The position numbers and the translations under genes are program-made. A stretch of DNA of 64,000 nucleotides from Microtetraspora fusca (GTDB taxonomy: Bacteria; Actinomycetota; Actinomycetes; Streptosporangiales; Streptosporangiaceae), in assembly GCF_001570365.1 (NCBI RefSeq), contig NZ_BBYK01000048.1:62001-126000 (forward strand), written 5' to 3'. Below are positions 1 to 7,492 of the stretch, one piece after another. Within the stretch, counting starts at the first letter, position 1. Each line of letters starts with the position of its first letter. Below the pieces are notes generated by a model, which ran no database searches, had not been told where the DNA came from, and worked only from the letters and a program-made list of their open reading frames with translations.

Positions 1-77
1 GTCAGGGAACTCGCTGTCAACACGGCGGCGGCGGACAGCGCGATTATCGAGGATCTCAGGATCTTCCTCGCGATCAC
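1..77 (-). CDS. Partial exported protein (N-terminus only)
   Basis: This is the first 25 codons of a gene that runs off the left edge. A GTG start at 77 is preceded by GAGGAG six bases upstream. The translation begins with a basic stretch (ARKILR) followed by a hydrophobic run (SIIALSAAAVLTASSL), which is a typical signal peptide, so the product is secreted or a lipoprotein. The ATG at 82 cannot be the start, because its third codon is a stop. The gene follows the secreted protein at 160-1617 on the same strand, but a strong hairpin separates them. The function cannot be seen. Confidence 0.55.
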   Translation of the reverse strand, partial: MIARKILRSSIIALSAAAVLTASSL

Positions 78-119
78 GACATCTCCTCGTCAGCTAGGGG
101 GGTGTGATCCGGGGGCGAC

Positions 120-153
120 GCCGGCCCGTCGACCGCGCGGTCGACGGGCCGGC
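120..153 (-). terminator. Strong hairpin terminator after the secreted-protein gene
   Basis: A perfect 15-bp stem (arm GCCGGCCCGTCGACC at 120-134, its complement at 139-153) closes on a 4-base GCGC loop. It lies just past the stop codon at 160 of the leftward gene and before the next leftward start at 77. There is no long T tract, which is usual for terminators in high-GC actinomycetes. Confidence 0.75.
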
Positions 154-159
154 GACCGC

Positions 160-1617
160 TCAGGGGCCGTCGGGGTAGACGAGGTGAACGCGGATGTTGG
201 TCCAGTTCTGCGGGCAGGTCGCGGCCTGACAGTTGGCGGGGCTGTGCACCCCGACGAGCTCGGGGCTCAGATGCCAGGTCTTGCCGTAGTCGTAGGAGAC
301 CTCGAAGTACGTGGACTCGCTGAGGTTGCCCGGGTCGAACGTGGTCCGGGCGTACATGCCGAACACCGGCGCGATGGCCTCCCAGCCCGGGGAGAACGAG
401 GGCGCGCCGTCGATGATGTACCGGTCGTCCCTCAGCCGCTGCCGGTCGGCGCCGACCGGGCCGACGATGAGCCACTGGGGACGGTCGATGAACGAGTTCT
501 GCCCGAGGTCGTTGCTGAGGAACTTCACGTGGTTGGCGGGGACGATCTGGAAGCCGCCGCGGACGTTCTCATCCCAGCTGAAACCGACGTACGGCGAGGT
601 CGAGAAGGTCAACGCGCCGGGGTGGTTGGTGTCCATCTGGCCGACGTGGGCGAACTCCGTGCCGCCGAAGCGCCCGGTGCCCTCCACACGCTGCACGACG
701 TCGGCCACCCGGCGCTTCTCGCCCTGGGCGTAGCCGACGTAGATGCCCCCGTTCCGCGGGTGCGTCCGCCCGGCCACCGTGTCGCCGGCGGCCCAGTTCT
801 CGAACTCGAGGTAGGTCGGCGAGGAGTTCCGCACCACCGGCCGGTAGGCGGTGAAGCGCAGCCGCCGCGGAGGCGCCGCGTTCGGGTCGCGGCGGAAGTG
901 CTCGGCGATGGGGAGCCAGGACTGTCGCGTCTCGTCGAAGTAGCTCAGCGGCGAGCCGGCGGGCAGCGAGCTCTTCCCGCCGAAGATCCCCGAGCCTCCG
1001 GGGATGTCGGTGTAGATGGTGTCGGCCAGCCAGTTGCCGTGGTCGGCGCCGATGTAGCGGTCCGGGCGGATGTTGAGGAGGCTGGTGGTCCAGTCGCGCT
1101 GCCCGGTGGCCGGGTCGAAGTTCTCGTAGCGCAGCGGGTCGTAGCTCTCCTCGGGCCAGACCTTGGAGCGCAGGACGTAGACCGACGTGGCGAGCAGGTG
1201 CCCCGCGGTGCCGTCCACGGCGCGTGAGTACTTCGACGCCCAGAATCCGTCGTTGGCCTCGACGGTCGCGGTCGCCGGCCGTTGCACGTGCCCGAGCACC
1301 GTCCGCCTGCCGTCCAGCGCGACGTGCTCGATGGCGCCGCCGGTGACGTTGTCGATCTCGACGTGGAACTGGGCGACGAGGCGCGGCTTGTTCTCCGGCA
1401 TGGCATGCGGGGGGATCTGCGCCCCCGCCATGTTGGTGATGCCCGACGACGCGCGGAGCGAGGGGTCCTTCGTGAGGGGCGACGCGCTCGCCGCGGTGGC
1501 GGGGACGAGCAGCGCCAGCGCGGCGACGCTCGTCCACCACAGCCGGGCGCCGCGGCGCCGACGGTCCGTTGTGGCGTGGGGGGTGTCCGAGCGCGCTGCT
1601 CGGCGGGTGGGAACCAT
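160..1617 (-). CDS. Secreted protein of unknown function with one Asp-box
   Basis: A 485-residue protein. The ATG at 1617 was chosen because GAGGAGGAG lies just upstream; the frame stays open farther upstream, but that would cross the operator region. An Arg-rich n-region and a hydrophobic segment (about residues 27-43) ending near an ASA site form a signal peptide, so the protein is exported. Near residues 441-448 the sequence SYDYGKTW fits the Asp-box pattern SxDxGxTW of BNR/sialidase-type beta-propellers, but only this one copy was seen, and two Cys follow near the C-terminus. The gene is divergent from the sugar ABC operon and shares its operator region, so it probably acts on the same extracellular substrate. 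I do not recognise the family; a glycan-binding or glycan-degrading role is inference. Confidence 0.8.
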   Translation of the reverse strand: MVPTRRAARSDTPHATTDRRRRGARLWWTSVAALALLVPATAASASPLTKDPSLRASSGITNMAGAQIPPHAMPENKPRLVAQFHVEIDNVTGGAIEHVALDGRRTVLGHVQRPATATVEANDGFWASKYSRAVDGTAGHLLATSVYVLRSKVWPEESYDPLRYENFDPATGQRDWTTSLLNIRPDRYIGADHGNWLADTIYTDIPGGSGIFGGKSSLPAGSPLSYFDETRQSWLPIAEHFRRDPNAAPPRRLRFTAYRPVVRNSSPTYLEFENWAAGDTVAGRTHPRNGGIYVGYAQGEKRRVADVVQRVEGTGRFGGTEFAHVGQMDTNHPGALTFSTSPYVGFSWDENVRGGFQIVPANHVKFLSNDLGQNSFIDRPQWLIVGPVGADRQRLRDDRYIIDGAPSFSPGWEAIAPVFGMYARTTFDPGNLSESTYFEVSYDYGKTWHLSPELVGVHSPANCQAATCPQNWTNIRVHLVYPDGP

Positions 1618-1637
1618 GGGGGCGGCTCCTCCTCTTC

Positions 1638-1655
1638 TGGTGTTGCGCATTATCA
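1638..1655. promoter_or_regulatory. LacI-type operator O1
   Basis: The 18-mer TGGTGTTGCGCATTATCA matches the ideal palindrome TGATAATGCGCATTATCA at 15 of 18 positions, with the central CG typical of LacI-family operators. It sits between the leftward secreted-protein start (1617) and a perfect TTGACA (1701-1696 on the minus strand), where a bound repressor would block leftward transcription. Its centre is 78 bp from O2 and 99 bp from O3, distances that would permit a DNA loop. Confidence 0.7.
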
Positions 1656-1695
1656 CGCCTGCAGTGCCGTCAGTGTTTCCAGCGAATCGTCGGCC

Positions 1696-1701
1696 TGTCA
1701 A
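1696..1701 (-). promoter_or_regulatory. -35 box of the leftward promoter
   Basis: The minus strand reads TTGACA here, 79 bases before the secreted-protein start codon. A recognisable -10 is weak: AACACT lies at an 18-bp spacing. Operator O1 lies downstream of the inferred start point. Confidence 0.4.
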
Positions 1702-1710
1702 TATCCGGCC

Positions 1711-1740
1711 TTGACTGATAATGCGCAACACCTCCATGAT
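1711..1740 (+). promoter_or_regulatory. Promoter of the sugar ABC operon
   Basis: TTGACT (1711-1716) and CATGAT (1735-1740) are 18 bp apart and precede the lipoprotein start at 1784. Operator O2 occupies the spacer and O3 covers the -10 box and start point, an arrangement that predicts repression by the LacI protein encoded in the operon. Confidence 0.55.
1716..1733. promoter_or_regulatory. LacI-type operator O2
   Basis: TGATAATGCGCAACACCT has a perfect left half of the palindrome TGATAATGCGCATTATCA and a partial right half. It is an inverted copy of O1: TGTTGCGCATTATCA at 1641-1655 is the reverse complement of TGATAATGCGCAACA at 1716-1730. It fills the -35/-10 spacer of the rightward promoter. 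Confidence 0.7.
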
Positions 1741-1754
1741 GATGCGCATTATCG
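1737..1754. promoter_or_regulatory. LacI-type operator O3
   Basis: TGATGATGCGCATTATCG matches the same 18-bp palindrome at 16 of 18 positions, the best of the three copies. Its centre is exactly 21 bp from that of O2 (two helical turns), so repressors on O2 and O3 would bind the same face of the DNA. Confidence 0.75.
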
Positions 1755-1783
1755 GGCTGGGTGCAGCCCGCAGAGGAGGCAAG

Positions 1784-3088
1784 ATGATCAGGAAGTTGCG
1801 TGGAGCCTCGCGCCTGGCAGCCGCTCTCGTCGCGGTGACGGTCCTGAGCGCATGCGGCACGGGCGGCGGAGCCGGCTCAGGCGCCGACGCCGGCACTCTC
1901 CGGGTCTGGTTCCCGGGCAATCTCAGCGAGGAGATCGCCTGGGTGAACGAGAAGCTGGTCCCCGCGTTCAAGGCGGAGCACGGCGTCGACGTCCAGGTCG
2001 AGTTCGTGGACTGGGCCAACCTGGCCACGCGGCTGTCGACCGCCTTCGCCGGCGGTACGGCCCCCGACGTCTTCGGGCACGGCAACGCCGCGGCCGCCGG
2101 GTACGCCGCCAACAACCGGGTGATCGCGCTGGACGAGTACCTCGCGAAGATGCCCGCCGACGACGTGGCGGATCTGACGTTCCTCGACCAGGGCAAGGTG
2201 AACGGCAAGCAGGTCATCATGCCGCTGCGCGGCTTCGGCCACCTGCTCGCCTACCGCGCCGACCTGGTCAAGGAAGCGGGCCTCGACCCCGACTCCCCAC
2301 CCCGGACGTGGCAGGAGCTGCGCTCGGCGGCGGACCGGCTGGTCGTGCGCAAGAGCGGCTCCATCACCCGTTCCGGCGTGATCGTCCCCGCCGACGATCC
2401 GACGAGCATGTCGCAGGCCTTCGGGAGCTTCCTGTTCCAGGCCGGCGGCGCCTTCCTCGACGAGAGCGGCACGACGATCACGTGGAACTCCGAGGCGGGC
2501 AAGCGGGCGCTCGGCTTCCTCGTCGATCTCTACAACGGCCCGCAGGCGGTGTCCACCGGCCTGGGCGAGGCGACGAGCGGGGCGGGGGCGCAGCACCCTC
2601 TCGTCACCGGGCGGGCGGCCATGGCCGTGATCACCGAGGCCACGCTCAAGAGCATTCACGAGCAGGCGCCCGACGTCGCCGCGCAGATCAAGGTGGCGCC
2701 GCCGCTGAAGGACGCCGTGGCGGCATCCTTCGGCGGGGCGGGCAACGGGTTGTTCATCAGCGCCGACTCCAAGCACAAGGACCAGGCGTGGGAGTTCATC
2801 GAGTTCCTGCTCAAGCCGGCGAACGCCAAGGCGTACGTCCAGGCCGTCGGCGGCATCCCGGCGCGAGCGTCCCTCGCCTCGGACCCGGACCTGGCGGCGA
2901 AGCCGTACATCAAGCCCTACATGGACGCCGCGTCCCAGTTCCGCGGGAACCCCAACGTCGAGACGTGGACGCAGCAGCGCGACGCGCTCTCCGCCGAGAT
3001 CGAAGCCGCGCTGCGCGGCAAGGCGCCCGCCGGCGAGGCGCTCGACCGCGCGGCGGCGAAGGCCACGGCGCTGCTCAAGCGGAACTGA
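1784..3088 (+). CDS. Sugar ABC transporter substrate-binding lipoprotein
   Basis: A 434-residue extracellular solute-binding protein of family 1 (MalE/UgpB type, COG1653). The ATG at 1784 has GAGGAGG four bases upstream; upstream in-frame starts would overlap the operators. The signal peptide ends in the lipobox LSAC with the lipid-modified Cys at residue 24, followed by a Gly-rich linker, so it is anchored outside the membrane. After the linker it starts TLRVWFPG, a usual beginning for this family, and the C-terminal part carries the typical WEFIEFLLKPANAKAYV segment. It should deliver a sugar or oligosaccharide to the two permeases that follow; no ATPase is encoded here, so a shared MsiK-type ATPase elsewhere probably energises it. 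The ligand is unknown. Confidence 0.92.
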   Translation: MIRKLRGASRLAAALVAVTVLSACGTGGGAGSGADAGTLRVWFPGNLSEEIAWVNEKLVPAFKAEHGVDVQVEFVDWANLATRLSTAFAGGTAPDVFGHGNAAAAGYAANNRVIALDEYLAKMPADDVADLTFLDQGKVNGKQVIMPLRGFGHLLAYRADLVKEAGLDPDSPPRTWQELRSAADRLVVRKSGSITRSGVIVPADDPTSMSQAFGSFLFQAGGAFLDESGTTITWNSEAGKRALGFLVDLYNGPQAVSTGLGEATSGAGAQHPLVTGRAAMAVITEATLKSIHEQAPDVAAQIKVAPPLKDAVAASFGGAGNGLFISADSKHKDQAWEFIEFLLKPANAKAYVQAVGGIPARASLASDPDLAAKPYIKPYMDAASQFRGNPNVETWTQQRDALSAEIEAALRGKAPAGEALDRAAAKATALLKRN

Positions 3089-3118
3089 CCGGCGGACGCG
3101 AACGGATGAAGCCCCATC

Positions 3119-4069
3119 ATGGTGACTGACACCCGGCCGGCGGGAGCAGCCGTCAACCCTGATCCCGCCGGGCCGGCACGCGGGCCGAGGCGGCGCTCGC
3201 TCTACTCGGCCCAACGCAGAGCGGGCTGGATCCTGGTCCTGCCCGCCGTGTTCGCGCTCTCGTTGGTGACGATCGTGCCGATCGGGTACGGCTTCTACCT
3301 CAGCCTGACCTCGTACAACCCGGTCGAACGCGGCGGGCCCAGGTTCCACGGCCTGGACGGCTATCTCGATGTACTCGCCTCCGGCGAGTTCTGGCACGCC
3401 ATCTGGGTCACCGTCCAGTACTCCTTCGGCACGCTCGTCCTGGCGGTGCCGGCGGCCCTCGGCCTGGCGCTGCTGGTCAACGGCCGGTTCCCGGGCGTCG
3501 CCCTCTTCCGCGCGGTGCTCTACCTGCCGCGCGTGGTGCCACTGGTCGCGGTGAGCATGATCTGGCTCTGGCTGTACTCCCACGACGGGCTGTTCAACTA
3601 CCTGCTCGACCTGGTCGGCCTGCCGCCGGTGGACTTCCTCACCGACGAGGACAGCGCCCTGGCGTCGTTGATCGTGATGCGCGCCTGGAAGGCGCTCGGA
3701 GGCAGCATGATCATCTTCCTGGCGGGGCTCCAGGGGATCCCGAAATCGCTGCTGGAGGCCGCGTCCGTGGACGGGTGCGGACGCTGGCGGACGCTGCGGC
3801 ACGTGATCCTGCCCCTACTCGTGCCGATCACCACCTACGTCGTCGTGGTCGACCTCATCTACCTCGCCCAGTCCTTCTCCGAGATCTACGTCCTGACCTC
3901 CGGAGGCCCCCTGTCCTCGACCACCGTCCTCAACATGCTGATCTACAACGAGGCATTCGAGCACTACCGGCTCGGCAACGCGAGCGCCATGGCGTTCCTG
4001 CTGTTCTGCCTGATCTTCGGGCTCGCCTACGTCAGCATCCGCACGATGGCGAGAGGAGGCCGACGGTGA
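3119..4069 (+). CDS. Sugar ABC transporter permease, MalF/UgpA type
   Basis: A 316-residue inner-membrane subunit. An N-terminal cytoplasmic tail rich in Pro/Ala/Arg is followed by six predicted membrane segments. The EAA loop that docks the ATPase is visible at about residues 207-230 (EAASVDGCGRWRTLRHVILP). The start ATG lacks a strong ribosome site, but the gene begins 30 bases after the binding protein and overlaps the next permease by four bases (GTGA), so it is translated as part of the operon. The partner subunit is at 4066. Confidence 0.93.
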   Translation: MVTDTRPAGAAVNPDPAGPARGPRRRSLYSAQRRAGWILVLPAVFALSLVTIVPIGYGFYLSLTSYNPVERGGPRFHGLDGYLDVLASGEFWHAIWVTVQYSFGTLVLAVPAALGLALLVNGRFPGVALFRAVLYLPRVVPLVAVSMIWLWLYSHDGLFNYLLDLVGLPPVDFLTDEDSALASLIVMRAWKALGGSMIIFLAGLQGIPKSLLEAASVDGCGRWRTLRHVILPLLVPITTYVVVVDLIYLAQSFSEIYVLTSGGPLSSTTVLNMLIYNEAFEHYRLGNASAMAFLLFCLIFGLAYVSIRTMARGGRR

Positions 4070-4941
4070 ACGCGCGACCGAGGATCGGCGGGACCGGGCC
4101 GCGCAGGACCGTCCTCGCCGGGGCCGTCGCCCTCCTGGTGGCGACGCCGTTCGTCTGGATGGTGTCGCTGGCCTTCAAGCCGAAGACCGAGGTGTTCGCC
4201 TATCCCCCGAGGCTGCTGCCCGAACAGCCGACGCTGGACAACTTCTCCTACGTCTGGAACTCCACGAACATCCCCGTGGCGATGACGAACAGCCTGATCG
4301 TGGCGGCGCTCACGGTCGCGGGGAACTGCGTCGCGGCGACCGCGGCCGGCTACGCCCTGGCGCGCATCGACTTCCGCGGGTCGAGATTGCTGTTCACGGC
4401 GGTGCTCGGCAGCGCCATGGTGCCGTCCATCGTGCAGCTGATCCCTCTGTTCCTCATCGTCAAGGGCTTCCCGCTGGCCGGCGGCAACGACCTGTTCGGC
4501 CAGGGCGGCACCGGGCTGCTCGACTCGCACGTCGGGCTCGTGCTGCCCATCCTGGTGCAGCCGTTGAACATCTACCTGGCCCGGCAGTACTTCCTCGACA
4601 TGCCGCAGGAGCTGGCCGACGCCGGCCGCCTGGACGGCGCCGGTGAGCTGCGCATCTTCTGGCAGATCTATCTGCCGCTGGCCCGGCCGATCGTCGCCAC
4701 CATCGCCATCCTGTCCTTCACCGGCGCGTGGGAGGACTTCCTGTGGCCGCTCGTGGCCGTGTCGTCGCCGGAGATGCAGACGCTGCCGCTGGCGCTCAGC
4801 TCGTTCGCCGGCAGCGGCGTGACCCAGTACGGCCCGCTGATGGCCGGCACGTTCCTCGCGATCGTGCCCGTCCTCGTGATCTTCATCGCGGGCCAGCGGC
4901 ACTTCGTCCAGGGGCTGGGATCGGGAGGGGTCAAGGGATGA
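4066..4941 (+). CDS. Sugar ABC transporter permease, MalG/UgpE type
   Basis: A 291-residue second permease. The GTG at 4066 overlaps the stop of the previous gene (GTGA) and has AGGAGG six bases upstream, which fixes the start. Six membrane segments are expected; the EAA motif lies near residue 182 (ADAGRLDGAGELRIFWQIYL), and the sequence WEDFLWPL before the last loop is characteristic of MalG-like subunits. It pairs with the protein at 3119 to form the channel for the sugar bound by the lipoprotein at 1784. The end overlaps the DUF4127 gene. Confidence 0.93.
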   Translation: MNARPRIGGTGPRRTVLAGAVALLVATPFVWMVSLAFKPKTEVFAYPPRLLPEQPTLDNFSYVWNSTNIPVAMTNSLIVAALTVAGNCVAATAAGYALARIDFRGSRLLFTAVLGSAMVPSIVQLIPLFLIVKGFPLAGGNDLFGQGGTGLLDSHVGLVLPILVQPLNIYLARQYFLDMPQELADAGRLDGAGELRIFWQIYLPLARPIVATIAILSFTGAWEDFLWPLVAVSSPEMQTLPLALSSFAGSGVTQYGPLMAGTFLAIVPVLVIFIAGQRHFVQGLGSGGVKG

Positions 4942-6440
4942 GCCGACGGACGCCGGTCGTGACGTTGCTCCCTCTCGACGACCGGCCGGTGAACACCGGC
5001 CACGTCGCCGGGCTGGCCGGCATCGCCGGAACCCGGCTGCGCCTCCCCCCGGCCGAGCTCCTGCCTCCTCGAGGCGCGCCCGCGGACATGGACGGAACGG
5101 CCCGGTGGCTGGAGCGTTCGGCGGCCGACAGCGACGCCGTCGTCGTCAGCGTCAACCAGCTCGCCTACGGCGGGTTCGTCGCCTCCCGGCGCACCGCGGA
5201 GCCGCTGGCCCGGACGCTGGCCCGCCTCGACGTGCTCCGCCGGATCCGGGCCGAGCGGCCGGCGCTCGACGTCCACGCCTTCGTGACGCTGATGCGGACC
5301 AAGCGGTTCGACGGCGCCGGGGCCGAGCCGGAGTACTGGGACCGGTACGGCCGGCGGTTCTTCACCCTGTCCGGGGAGACCTACCGGGCCGAACACGGCC
5401 GGCCGAGCGCGGCGGAGCGGGCCCGGGCGGCGATACCCGCGCCGTACGTCGCGGACTTCTTCACCCGGCGGATGCGCCTGCACGCCATGCAGCTCGCCTG
5501 CGTCGAGCTGGTCATGGAAGGGGTCGTGGACACGCTGTCGATCCTCGTCGAGGACAGCACGGTCGAGAGCGTGTCCACCAGCGAGCGGGAGTGGCTGGAG
5601 AACTGGATCGACCGCCTCGGCGTGGGCGACCGGGTTCGCTGCTTTCCGGGCGCCGACGAGGGCGCCGCCGTGCTGACCACGCGGGCCGCGCTGGAGCACG
5701 CCGGACTGCGGCCGAGGGTGGCCGTCGTGTGCCTCGACCCGGACGCTCTCCGGCGGATCGCGCCGTACGAGGACGTGCCCGTCGGCGACACGGTCGCGGG
5801 CCAGGCCGCCGCCGTCGGCGCCGAGCTGGTCGACGACCCCGGCCGGGCCGATCTCGTGCTCGCCGTGCATCCGCCGGGGGTGCCGCCACGCGACTGGTGC
5901 GCCTGGCCGGACGTGCCGGAGCGGGCGGGCGACGACGCGGCGCGGCTCGCCGCGCGACTGCGCGACCAGGTGGACTCCGGGCGACTGGTCGCGGTGGCGG
6001 ACGTCGCCGACGCGAACGGCGCCGACCCCGCGCTGGTCATGGCGTTGCGCGACGCCGGACTCCTCCGGCGCCTCGCCGGTTACGCGGGGTGGAACACGGC
6101 CGGGAACACGATCGGCAGCGCGCTGGCCCAGGGATGCAGCCGGCTGCTCGCCGTCGACGACCGGCAACTGGTCGAGCACGCCCGGACCGTCACCCACCGC
6201 CTGGTGGATGATTGGGGGTATCAGACCTCGGCGCGGCGCGAGGTCCTCGCCGCGGAGACGGCCGACGGGGGCGACCGGATCGACCGGGTCACGCGGGAGC
6301 TGGAGGACCGCCTCGCGGAGCTCGGTCCGCCCGCCGATGATTTCCGCATCGTGCCAGGCAGCGTGTGCTTCCCATGGGATCGTCCCTTCGAGATCTCCTT
6401 TGAGCTGGGGCACCTCGAGGAAAGGAATGATCGCCTATGA
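4938..6440 (+). CDS. DUF4127 family protein
   Basis: A 500-residue cytoplasmic protein. The ATG at 4938 overlaps the permease stop (ATGA). Family hallmarks are visible: LPLDDRPVN near the N-terminus, the stretch ILVEDSTVESVST in the middle, and GWNTAGNTIGSALAQG in the C-terminal third. DUF4127 proteins have no established activity that I know of; the conserved Asp/Arg/Asn and Glu/Asp clusters suggest an enzyme, and here it is cotranscribed with a sugar importer, a LacI regulator and an FAD oxidoreductase, so it probably processes the imported carbohydrate. That role is inference. Confidence 0.88.
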   Translation: MSRRTPVVTLLPLDDRPVNTGHVAGLAGIAGTRLRLPPAELLPPRGAPADMDGTARWLERSAADSDAVVVSVNQLAYGGFVASRRTAEPLARTLARLDVLRRIRAERPALDVHAFVTLMRTKRFDGAGAEPEYWDRYGRRFFTLSGETYRAEHGRPSAAERARAAIPAPYVADFFTRRMRLHAMQLACVELVMEGVVDTLSILVEDSTVESVSTSEREWLENWIDRLGVGDRVRCFPGADEGAAVLTTRAALEHAGLRPRVAVVCLDPDALRRIAPYEDVPVGDTVAGQAAAVGAELVDDPGRADLVLAVHPPGVPPRDWCAWPDVPERAGDDAARLAARLRDQVDSGRLVAVADVADANGADPALVMALRDAGLLRRLAGYAGWNTAGNTIGSALAQGCSRLLAVDDRQLVEHARTVTHRLVDDWGYQTSARREVLAAETADGGDRIDRVTRELEDRLAELGPPADDFRIVPGSVCFPWDRPFEISFELGHLEERNDRL

Positions 6441-7492
6441 AGGACGTACAGCGACGCCGGCCTCGCCAGTCCGACATCGCCAAGCTGGCCGGCGTCTCGC
6501 AGACGACGGTCTCCATCGTGATCAACGGGAGGGAGTCGGACACGATCCGGATCCCCCCGGAGACGCGGCAGCGTGTCTTCGATGTGGCCCGGGCGCTGGG
6601 ATACGTCGCCGATCCGGTGGCGCGCAGCCTCGCCGGCGGCATGAACCACCTGGTCGGCGTCTACACGTTCGAGTCGATGTTCCCGATGGACCAGCACGAC
6701 TTCTACTACCCGTTCCTGGTGGGCATCGAGGCCGCGGCCGAGGCGCTCGGCTACGACATGCTGATGTTCACCAGCGCCACCGGCTCCGACGGCGGCAGGT
6801 CGATCTACCGCGACGGCGTCAACCGGCTGCGGCTCGCCGACGGGTGCGTGCTGCTCGGCAAGGAGACCAACCGGGACGACATCGCCAGGTTGCGGGACGA
6901 GGGGTTCAGGTTCACGCTGATCGGCCGTCGTGACGTGTCCGGCCCGATCACGTACGTCACCGCGGACTACGCGACCGCCACGGAGGAGGTCGTCGACCAC
7001 CTGGTGGAGCTCGGGCACGAGCGCATCGCCTACCTGACGGCGGCGGATCCGAGCGAACCCACCGCCGACCGCGACGCCGGGTTCTGGGCCGCCCGAGACC
7101 GGCACGGGCTCGACACCGGCGGGCTCGTCCTGCCGGTCCGCAAGGAGGCGGGACCGACGGCCGACGAGGTTCGGCGGCTGCTGGGAGCCGGGGCCACCGC
7201 GTTCGTCGCCCACGAGTCGGTGGTCGCCCTCCGGCTGCTCGACCTCCTCCGCGACATGGGCGTCGACGTGCCCGGCGCGTGCTCGGTGGCCGCGCTCAAC
7301 GACCCGCCGGACGCCGTACCGGGTCCGGAGCTCACCTGCTTCCGCATACCGCGGCGGGAGATGGGGACGCGCGCGGTCGAGTTGCTGGTCGAGCAGCTCG
7401 AATCGGAAGCGGAGGTCGAGCCGCGGGCGGTCGCGCTGCCGTGCACTTTCGTCGCTGGACAGACCAGCGGCCCGAATCGAAAGGGATCATGA
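6437..7492 (+). CDS. LacI-family transcriptional regulator
   Basis: A 351-residue repressor. Residues about 8-60 contain the LacI helix-turn-helix and hinge (SDIAKLAGVSQTTVSIVING, then a short acidic loop and ARSLAGG), followed by a periplasmic-binding-protein-like ligand domain. The ATG overlaps the DUF4127 stop (ATGA), with AAAGGA ten bases upstream. Encoded inside the operon it should control, it is the obvious candidate to bind the three 18-bp palindromes at 1638-1754. The effector is likely the imported sugar or a derivative. Confidence 0.93.
   Translation: MKDVQRRRPRQSDIAKLAGVSQTTVSIVINGRESDTIRIPPETRQRVFDVARALGYVADPVARSLAGGMNHLVGVYTFESMFPMDQHDFYYPFLVGIEAAAEALGYDMLMFTSATGSDGGRSIYRDGVNRLRLADGCVLLGKETNRDDIARLRDEGFRFTLIGRRDVSGPITYVTADYATATEEVVDHLVELGHERIAYLTAADPSEPTADRDAGFWAARDRHGLDTGGLVLPVRKEAGPTADEVRRLLGAGATAFVAHESVVALRLLDLLRDMGVDVPGACSVAALNDPPDAVPGPELTCFRIPRREMGTRAVELLVEQLESEAEVEPRAVALPCTFVAGQTSGPNRKGS

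Noticed and set aside
160-2220. Extension of the secreted protein to 686 residues
   Set aside because: The extra 201 codons would overlap the operators and the start of the lipoprotein gene; the ribosome site at 1617 is better.
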